Assembly: GCA_003669255.1 (NCBI GenBank)
Contig: QWPO01000120.1
Coordinates: 1-10,565 of the forward strand
Direction: 5' to 3'
Origin: Planctomycetota bacterium
GTDB lineage: Bacteria > Planctomycetota > Planctomycetia > Pirellulales > UBA1268
Length of the DNA: 10,565 nt
Within the stretch, counting starts at the first letter, position 1. Every line of letters starts with the position of its first letter. Below the pieces are notes generated by a model. The model was not told the DNA's origin and searched no databases. It saw only the letters and a program-made list of their open reading frames with translations. Made by a program: the position numbers and the translations under genes. This document shows positions 5,359-10,565 of the stretch, piece by piece.

Positions 5359-7100
5359 GCCGATCTGGCCTGCCTGGTTCGTCGGGAGCGGCTGAGCCGG
5401 GCGAGCCCCACCGCCACCACGCCACCGGCCACGGCCACCAGTGAGGGCTCGGGGACCACAGGCACCGGGGCTCGCGCCACATACGCGATCTCGTCGTCGG
5501 TGAGCAGCCGGTCCCACGCAGCAAAATCGTCGATCTTCAGGCCGCTGACGGTGCCGCCGGTGTAGCGTCCGGTGCCATCGTTGAAGAACGTGAAATCGAA
5601 GGCTCCGTCGAACGAGCCCGCTGAGGTCAGCGTGATCTCCCCGTAGAGCGCGCCGTTGACATAGAGCAGCGTCTCGCCATAGCGCTCGACGTTGAGCAGC
5701 ACGTGGTGCCAGCGGCCCGCAGCCATGCCTCCGTAGGGCTCGATATCCCGGCGCACCCTGCCAGACGCCATGGTGTTGACGTCGAGGGCCGGCCCGCCCG
5801 ATGTCTGGAGAGCGAGATTGATGCCGGTGTTGGCCCCGCTCGACCAGTTCTTATTGCTGAAGAAGGCGGGGTCTCCCGTGAACGAGTCGAAGGTCACCCA
5901 CATCGAAAGCGCGAAGTTCGTCTGGCTGCCGACCCGGGCCGCGAAGTCTCCGTCCAGCCGGACCACACCGCCGCCGTAGCTGGCCACGGTACCAGCCTGA
6001 CCGAACCGCCCGGGCACATACGCCACCGCGCCCTCGACCGTTCCGCCACCCGTCCCGGCGGAACCGGCCGTCGAGCCGTCGAAGCTGATGTGCGACACGA
6101 GGCGATTCGCCAGTGACACCTCGGGCGAACTCGGCGGGGCGACTTGGCCCAGCGGCTTCCCCGGCAGGCCCGGCGCCGCCGGCACGCCGAAGTGATTGAA
6201 CACCGTGGCGGCGACGTCGATCTGGGACGGGCCGACGCCGTCCACCGGCATCACGCCCGCCACGGTGGTCCGGCTGCTGACCACGATGGGAATGGTCCGC
6301 TCGAGCTGCGTCTGTCCCCCGTGGCCACCGGCCGGCCGATGGCCATGATCAGACACCACGACGACCTGCCAGTTCTCCTCGGCGAACGATGGGCGGGTCC
6401 GGATTGCCTGCAGCATGGAACCGATCTGCGAATCGACGTCGGCCACCTGCCCCAGGTAGGCGGCGCTGTAGAGCCCGGAATTGTGGCCGGCGATATCGAC
6501 GTCGTCGAGGTGGATGAAGGCGGCAGCCGAACTGCCCCGGGCCCGACCCGCGATCCAGGCGACGGTCGCGGACGTCGTGGCGACGTCGTTCTCGTTGGTG
6601 GCCAGCCGATAATCGATCGCCGGGTTGACGCCGTCCGCCGCGAAGACGTACGTGTCGAGTGGGTTCCACGAGACGATTCCGGCAGTCTGGACTGCCGGCA
6701 CGTGGGCCTCCAGTCGCTTGAGATAGCTCGGCCATTGGGCGTAGCGACTGCCCCCGAACGTGTTGTCGGTGACGCCGTGCTGGTCGTTCCAGACGCCGGT
6801 CAGAATTGAACTCCATCCCGGCCCGCTCAGCGTGACCTGCTGGGTCGGGGTGCCAACGACGCCGCCAGCGTAGGCCTGCAACGTGATCGCACCGCGGTAA
6901 CCAGGCCCGCCCCACGATCCGTCCGCCAGGCTGTCGATGAACGGCGTCGCTGCCGCATCGATCCCATACGGACCGAGACCGTCGACTCCGACCACGAGCG
7001 AGTACGTCTGCGCCGTGACCGCGAGCGGCAGGAGCATGACGGCAAACGCCGCTGCGGGAACTGCTGCCCGCAGAACAAACGAACACGAGGCTCTCGACAC
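5319..7100 (-). CDS. Secreted alkaline phosphatase-superfamily phosphodiesterase with LamG domain and PEP-CTERM tail
   Basis: This 593-residue protein (GTG start) has a signal peptide at 1-30 (PLAVTA then QTYS). Residues about 33-320 match the type I phosphodiesterase/nucleotide pyrophosphatase branch. Candidate metal and catalytic residues are D40 (VGVDG), the nucleophile S92 in TLSGPGWSSILTG where many relatives have Thr, D202 and H206 (DIAGH), and D251, H252 and H260 (SDHGH...GGHGG). Residues about 330-545 form a LamG/concanavalin-like jelly roll (ALSMWVTF, GRWHHVLLNV, LLYVNGALYGEI, IDDFAAWDRLLTDDEI), suggesting carbohydrate or surface binding. The C-terminus has the PEP-CTERM layout: VPEPS at 549-553, a short hydrophobic helix, then an Arg cluster, so it is probably sorted and anchored by an exosortase system. 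I chose GTG 7100 because GGAGAA precedes it by about 10 bases and the signal peptide follows directly. The frame stays open to 7181. The substrate is not deducible. Its 3' end overlaps the convergent isomerase gene by 40 bases. Confidence 0.88.
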   Translation of the reverse strand: MSRASCSFVLRAAVPAAAFAVMLLPLAVTAQTYSLVVGVDGLGPYGIDAAATPFIDSLADGSWGGPGYRGAITLQAYAGGVVGTPTQQVTLSGPGWSSILTGVWNDQHGVTDNTFGGSRYAQWPSYLKRLEAHVPAVQTAGIVSWNPLDTYVFAADGVNPAIDYRLATNENDVATTSATVAWIAGRARGSSAAAFIHLDDVDIAGHNSGLYSAAYLGQVADVDSQIGSMLQAIRTRPSFAEENWQVVVVSDHGHRPAGGHGGQTQLERTIPIVVSSRTTVAGVMPVDGVGPSQIDVAATVFNHFGVPAAPGLPGKPLGQVAPPSSPEVSLANRLVSHISFDGSTAGSAGTGGGTVEGAVAYVPGRFGQAGTVASYGGGVVRLDGDFAARVGSQTNFALSMWVTFDSFTGDPAFFSNKNWSSGANTGINLALQTSGGPALDVNTMASGRVRRDIEPYGGMAAGRWHHVLLNVERYGETLLYVNGALYGEITLTSAGSFDGAFDFTFFNDGTGRYTGGTVSGLKIDDFAAWDRLLTDDEIAYVARAPVPVVPEPSLVAVAGGVVAVGLARLSRSRRTRQARSAHARMPSPSCSRQ

Positions 7101-7235
7101 GGTGCTTTTTCTCCATGGACGGCCGCTGCCCAGCCGCCGCCAACGGTGGCGACGCTGGCCAGACACGGACGTCCCGAACACCAGTGCAAGATTCAGGCCA
7201 ACGGCAGTGAGTTTTTCGTGAGCGGCGGCGTGCCG

Positions 7236-7268
7236 ATCGCAACGTGTTTCACAGCAGCACCTTGCGAT
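7236..7268. repeat. 7-bp inverted repeat ATCGCAA / TTGCGAT
   Basis: ATCGCAA at 7236-7242 and TTGCGAT at 7262-7268 are perfect reverse complements separated by 19 bases. The site is about 136 bases upstream of the phosphatase start codon on the minus strand. It could be an operator with half-sites about two and a half helical turns apart, or an RNA stem. No family was recognised. Confidence 0.3.
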
Positions 7269-7391
7269 TCACCCACGCGGTCCCGTCGGGGCTGCTCGCG
7301 GGTGGCCACGCGCAGGACCACTCACCACGCGCGGGTGACCGACGGGGAAGCCTCACCAACCTGGCGAGGCACAGAACGGAAAGGGCACAGC

Positions 7392-7414
7392 GGCCGCGGA
7401 CCGCCCCGCGGGCC
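7392..7414 (-). terminator. Terminator-like GC hairpin after the FG-GAP gene
   Basis: CCGCGG at 7394-7399 and 7406-7411 pair around a 6-base loop, with two further G-C pairs possible across a one-base bulge. It overlaps a perfect 10-base palindrome, GCGGGCCCGC (7408-7417). It lies within 10 bases of the FG-GAP stop codon on the minus strand. There is no T-tract, so it is a non-canonical terminator candidate. Confidence 0.4.
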
Positions 7415-7420
7415 CGCACC

Positions 7421-8677
7421 TCACTGCTGCGTGAACGCAAACACGCCGCGCTTGTTGGCCACGGCCACGTCGGGCTTCTTGTCGCCGTTCAGGTCGGCCA
7501 CGGTCACCTGCGTGCCCACGCCGCTGTCGTCGTCGATCTTCTCGGCCACATAGCGGACACCGCCCGAGCCGTCCCGCTCCAGCCGAAACCAGTAGAGAAC
7601 GGGCGGGGCGTTGGGGTCGATATCGCCGGTGATCCCGTGCGCCCAGCGGCGTTTGCCGGTGACGACGTCCTGGAGGCCGTCGCCATCGATGTCGGCGAGC
7701 GCCAGTGCGTGGAGCTGACTGAAGGTCACACCCTGCTCGTTCTCAGCCGGCGCGGCCCCCATGATGCGGTGCTCGGCGAACGAGCCATCGGGAAGCTGCT
7801 CGAACCAACCGAGCCCACAGCCGTGGGCGTTGTAGCTGGTGACGACGTCATTCCGCCCATCGCCGTTTGCGTCGGTGACGAGCATCTGGGCGCCACCCTG
7901 GGCGTCGGCCGGACCGAAAGGCCCCGGGTGAAAGGGCCAGATCGCAGCCGTCGCGTCGGCCGGCTGCTCGAACCAGCCTTCCCTCGTCAGCAAGTCCATG
8001 CGGCCGTCGCCATTGACGTCGCCAGCCCCATAGCCATGCGTGTAGCGGAAGTACTTCTGGTCATTCTCCGGCGAGCGCGGCGTGATCGGATGGAAGCGGG
8101 CCTTCGCCAGCGGCTGGCTCCAGTCGATCTCGGCGAAGCCAAGTTGCCCGCCCCGCATGCCGTTCGCCTCCGGCGGCTTGACGAGGTCGCTGGAGTGCGC
8201 GAGCAGTTCGGGCTTCCCGTCACCCGTCATGTCGACGAGACCTGGTGATTCACCATCCGCGACGTCGAAGATCGCGTGCTTCTCCCAGTGGCTTGCACGC
8301 CCCTGCGGGTTCACGAACACATGCGCCGGCTCGCCCGGTAGCCCGTAGACGAGGATCTCGGGCCAGCCGTCGCCTGTGAAGTCGTGGGCGTAGGCGAGAA
8401 AGGAGTCGGAGTAGCCGCGGGCTGGGTCGTAGGGCGTCTTCGAAGGGCCCGATGGATTATTGGCCGGTGGCGTGAACTCGGTCGTGCGGGCAAAGTCAGG
8501 CCCGTGCCAGATCGTGTTGCCCGCGGTGATATCGGCGTGGCCGTCCTTGTCGAAGTCGGCCACGGCGCAGCCCTCGGCGACGAACCGCTCGGTGAGGGTC
8601 TGCTTCTCGAACGTCACCTCGGCAAACGCGATCGTGCCGCAGAACCAGATCATGAAGGAGCAGTATCCGCGGATCAT
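7421..8677 (-). CDS. Secreted FG-GAP/VCBS repeat protein
   Basis: This 418-residue protein has a signal peptide at 1-19 (FMIWFCGTIAFA then EV). It carries seven calcium-loop motifs of the form D-x-[DTN]-x-D-G-x-x-[DE], starting at residues 41, 99, 149, 220, 269, 329 and 395, spaced about 45-70 residues apart. This is the FG-GAP/VCBS pattern of an integrin-like beta-propeller, so the product is probably an extracytoplasmic, calcium-stabilised binding protein. GWFEQ occurs twice (234-238 and 290-294), typical of the planctomycete members. No catalytic domain is attached, and the ligand is unknown. The frame is open up to 8818, but the ATG at 8677 has GGAG 8 bases before it on the minus strand and starts directly at the signal peptide, so the 47 upstream codons are rejected. 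It follows the HEAT-repeat gene by 148 bases; a hairpin between them suggests its own promoter. Confidence 0.88.
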   Translation of the reverse strand: MIRGYCSFMIWFCGTIAFAEVTFEKQTLTERFVAEGCAVADFDKDGHADITAGNTIWHGPDFARTTEFTPPANNPSGPSKTPYDPARGYSDSFLAYAHDFTGDGWPEILVYGLPGEPAHVFVNPQGRASHWEKHAIFDVADGESPGLVDMTGDGKPELLAHSSDLVKPPEANGMRGGQLGFAEIDWSQPLAKARFHPITPRSPENDQKYFRYTHGYGAGDVNGDGRMDLLTREGWFEQPADATAAIWPFHPGPFGPADAQGGAQMLVTDANGDGRNDVVTSYNAHGCGLGWFEQLPDGSFAEHRIMGAAPAENEQGVTFSQLHALALADIDGDGLQDVVTGKRRWAHGITGDIDPNAPPVLYWFRLERDGSGGVRYVAEKIDDDSGVGTQVTVADLNGDKKPDVAVANKRGVFAFTQQ

Positions 8678-8751
8678 CGGGCAATCTCCAGGGCTCTGAA
8701 TCCGCACACCCAATCCGGCTGCGGGACAATGCGAGTTGGCTCGCCAGCGGT

Positions 8752-8757
8752 AAGATA
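8752..8757 (-). promoter_or_regulatory. Possible -10 element TATCTT for the FG-GAP gene
   Basis: On the minus strand TATCTT (4 of 6 matches to TATAAT) lies 74 bases before the start codon at 8677 and after the terminator-like hairpin of the HEAT gene. No recognisable -35 lies at normal spacing, so this is a weak call. Confidence 0.2.
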
Positions 8758-8795
8758 GTCGACGCTCGCCTTCCTCGCCTCGATCCCTCCACCTG

Positions 8796-8825
8796 CCGAG
8801 GAGTGATTCGCCCCTCACACCTCGG
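8796..8825 (-). terminator. Hairpin directly after the HEAT-repeat stop codon
   Basis: CCGAGG (8796-8801) and CCTCGG (8820-8825) form a perfect 6-bp stem. After one A-A mismatch it continues with GTGA (8803-8806) and TCAC (8815-8818), closing on an 8-base loop. The structure abuts the TAG at 8826-8828. No T-run follows on the minus strand. Position and strength favour transcription termination or 3'-end protection. Confidence 0.5.
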
Positions 8826-10565
8826 CTACTTTCCGCCGGCGGGCGGCGCCAGTTTCGCTTCGATCGCAGTCACTGCGGCCTTCGCCTCGTCGCTGACATC
8901 GGGCATCGCGATCGCGTCTTTGGCCACCGCAAGCGTGGCAGGATGCGGATAGCGGACGAGGATCTCGACGATGGCCTTCCGGTCGGCGGGGTCCTTCGCG
9001 GCGGCAAGGGCCTTTTGGCACATCTCCGCCCGCTCAGGCTCCGCCATGGCAAACTGCCGTGCGATCCGCAGATAGCCCTTCATCGCCCGGCCGCGGTAAG
9101 GGCCCGCGGCGTCGGTCGTCGCAAGTTCGAGGAGCACCGGCGCCGCGTCGGCCGTCATCCACTTGCCGAGCACCCGCGTGGCGGCGTCCGCGAGCGACTG
9201 GTCGCCCGACTTCGCCGCCGCGGCGACCGCGGCGAGGGCCTTCGGGCCTCCGACATCGGCGAGTGTCTCCACAAGCACGCCCGCCCGTGAAGCAGCCGGG
9301 GTGACCGCCCCAGCGATCCGCGTGGCGCAGGCATCGCGGTCGGGCATCCGCACCGCCGCCTCCTTGAGTGCCGTGGTCGCGGCGGTGGCTTCCGCGTCGT
9401 CCCGCGGCGCCATCGCCTTCTTGATCAGGACGTCGATGTTCCCCAGGTCGACGATGGAGCCGAGCGCCGCCAGGGCCGCCGTCCGCACCGCCGTATCGCC
9501 GTGATGGACGAGTGGCAGGATCTTCGGCGTAGCCGTACCAATGCGACGGTCGCCGATAAGCCCGACGACCAGCGACAGCACCGCGGGGTCGACGTCGTTC
9601 AGCCTCCCGGTGATCCGCTCATCCACGCCGTCGGCCGTCATCGTGGCGATCGCCTCTCGGATCGCCACGACAACCGCGGGATCAGCCGCAGCCGCGATCC
9701 CCAGCAGGCCGTCCGCCGCAGCCGCATCGCCGCAACGACCGATCGCGCGGATCGCAGCGGGCCGCAGTGCGGGGTCGCCGTTCGTGGCCGCTTCCAGGAT
9801 CGCCAACTGCACGGCCCGGGCCGCCCCTCCCGCGTTGCGGTCGGCCAACAGGTCGATCAGCAGCGGCTTTCGCTGCGATGCCAGCGTGGTGTCGCCGGCC
9901 CCTGATAGCGCCTTGAGAAGCGCGAGGTCGACCTCGTAGGCCAGGGCGGCGTCGCGGTCGGGCCCGGCGGCCAGTTCGCGGGCGGTGAACAGTCCCATGT
10001 TGAAGAGCCGCCGAGAGGGCGATCGCAGGAGTTCCACGAGCAAGGGAATCCCGTCCTTGCCCCGGGCCAGAATCACCGCTCGCGTGGCTTCCGCCTGCCG
10101 CTGCTCCGACACGTCGGCTCGGCGAACCGCATCAAACAAGGCGACGGCCCCGGTTACATCGCCGGCGACCTGCAGCCGCTCGCCGCAGACGACGCAGGCC
10201 TCGGCCACCGCGTCGCGATCAGGCTTGCCCGCGGCCAACGCCTTCGAGAGCGCCGCGGCCGCGTCAGGCGTGCCGATCTTGCCCAGCGCCGCGGCCGCAG
10301 CAGCAGCGACGTTCGGGTCGTCATCGCTGAGCCGCTTGGTCAAGAGCGAAACGGCAGTCGAATCGCGCCGCACGCCCAGCGAGTTGATCGCGCCCACGAG
10401 CTGCCGGCTGGCGAGCTTCGTGTCGGGGCCAGCGGCCGCCCGCAGCGCCGCCGACGCCGCGTCGCCGGGTATTACCTCGAGCGTGATCCGTGCCCACGAG
10501 GCGAGCCGCTCGTTGCCAAGGTAGGCCGCGACCGCCTCGACGCATGCCGGCGAGCCGTGGACGGC
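8826..10565 (-). CDS. HEAT-repeat alpha-solenoid protein, 5' end outside the window
   Basis: The frame runs open from the right edge of the window to TAG at 8826-8828, giving 579 residues of a longer protein. The GTG at 10397 is internal, because upstream codons still encode similar helical, Ala-rich sequence (SRQLVGAINSLGVRRD runs across it). The product is a chain of paired helices of the HEAT type, for example AAAAALGKIGTPDAAAALSKAL and RTAALAALGSIVDLGNIDVL, with a TPR-like hairpin containing CVVCGERL (124-131 of the visible part). The C-terminal segment (GYLRIARQ, then MCQKALAAAKDPADRKAIVEIL) resembles the conserved tail of HEAT proteins common in Planctomycetes and Verrucomicrobia, as I recall that family. 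These usually act as binding scaffolds; no enzyme domain is visible here. The missing N-terminus could hold a signal peptide or a fused domain such as cytochrome c or DUF1080, so localisation is unknown. Confidence 0.85.
   Translation of the reverse strand, partial: AVHGSPACVEAVAAYLGNERLASWARITLEVIPGDAASAALRAAAGPDTKLASRQLVGAINSLGVRRDSTAVSLLTKRLSDDDPNVAAAAAAALGKIGTPDAAAALSKALAAGKPDRDAVAEACVVCGERLQVAGDVTGAVALFDAVRRADVSEQRQAEATRAVILARGKDGIPLLVELLRSPSRRLFNMGLFTARELAAGPDRDAALAYEVDLALLKALSGAGDTTLASQRKPLLIDLLADRNAGGAARAVQLAILEAATNGDPALRPAAIRAIGRCGDAAAADGLLGIAAAADPAVVVAIREAIATMTADGVDERITGRLNDVDPAVLSLVVGLIGDRRIGTATPKILPLVHHGDTAVRTAALAALGSIVDLGNIDVLIKKAMAPRDDAEATAATTALKEAAVRMPDRDACATRIAGAVTPAASRAGVLVETLADVGGPKALAAVAAAAKSGDQSLADAATRVLGKWMTADAAPVLLELATTDAAGPYRGRAMKGYLRIARQFAMAEPERAEMCQKALAAAKDPADRKAIVEILVRYPHPATLAVAKDAIAMPDVSDEAKAAVTAIEAKLAPPAGGK

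Larger units (their letters stand above)
7101..7420 (-). other. 320-base gap between the FG-GAP gene and the phosphatase gene
   Basis: Frames here are short and have no recognisable protein. On the minus strand the region begins with a GC-rich hairpin after the FG-GAP stop codon, contains a 7-bp inverted repeat (7236-7268), and ends with the GGAG ribosome-binding site of the phosphatase at about 7111-7114. AATCTT on the minus strand (7188-7193), 87 bases before the GTG, might be a -10 element, but I see no matching -35. It most likely holds the phosphatase promoter and leader. Confidence 0.4.

Noticed and set aside
4618..5517. Minus-strand frame of 299 codons across the isomerase gene
   Set aside because: It is antisense to a clear TIM-barrel enzyme with an RBS and Tat signal, and overlaps the phosphatase 3' end as well.
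7101..7420. PEP-CTERM-type upstream regulatory box (CCGAC-containing)
   Set aside because: Only isolated CCGAC-like pentamers occur, expected by chance at this GC content, with no paired element at a defined distance.
7244..8248. Plus-strand frame of 334 codons opposite the FG-GAP gene
   Set aside because: The minus-strand frame has a signal peptide, an RBS and seven calcium-loop repeats; this one is its antisense shadow with no recognisable features.
8749..8756. GGTAAGAT on the plus strand as another member of the GGTACGCT promoter class
   Set aside because: It points away from the FG-GAP gene and no plus-strand gene follows, so the resemblance is probably chance.
10321..10397. GTG at 10397 as the start of the HEAT-repeat gene
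   Set aside because: The same frame stays open to the window edge and encodes the same style of helical repeat, so the start lies outside.
1..10565. tRNA, rRNA, CRISPR array, insertion sequence or defence island
   Set aside because: No repeat-spacer pattern, cloverleaf, transposase or characteristic defence pairing was seen on either strand. The lone nucleotidyltransferase is not enough to call a defence system.

Overview
The window is high-GC DNA (roughly two thirds G+C by eye) that most resembles a planctomycete, probably of the Pirellulales type. The basis is gene style: a secreted PQQ-like propeller opening with WPQWRGPDGQG, an FG-GAP repeat protein, a PEP-CTERM protein with a LamG domain, a HEAT solenoid and a Tat-type sugar isomerase/epimerase. 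No rRNA, tRNA, CRISPR array, transposase or phage gene was seen.

Left part, plus strand (1-3280): a Kef-type cation:proton antiporter with a C-terminal RCK domain, followed 22 bases later by a secreted PQQ-like beta-propeller protein, probably co-transcribed. A 210-base spacer between convergent genes follows (3281-3490). It holds several hairpins, including one with a GUGA tetraloop, and no gene.

Middle part (3491-5358): a minus-strand nucleotidyltransferase-fold protein and a plus-strand Tat-signal TIM-barrel isomerase/epimerase diverge from a 176-base intergenic region. Each has a copy of GGTACGCT on its own strand about 50 bases before its start codon, which suggests paired outward promoters. 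The isomerase overlaps the next gene tail to tail by 40 bases.

Right part, all minus strand (10565 down to 5319): the 3' portion of a HEAT-repeat protein (its start lies beyond the window), an FG-GAP/VCBS calcium-binding repeat protein, and a secreted phosphodiesterase/alkaline-phosphatase-superfamily enzyme with LamG and PEP-CTERM regions. Terminator-like hairpins follow the HEAT and FG-GAP stop codons, so these are probably separate transcription units.

Most products look exported or membrane-bound, so this is an ordinary cell-envelope/secretome neighbourhood. I found no convincing new multi-gene system. The points most worth a second look are an apparent His-to-Ser change at a metal-ligand position in the isomerase, the paired GGTACGCT elements, the structured convergent spacer, and the solitary nucleotidyltransferase.
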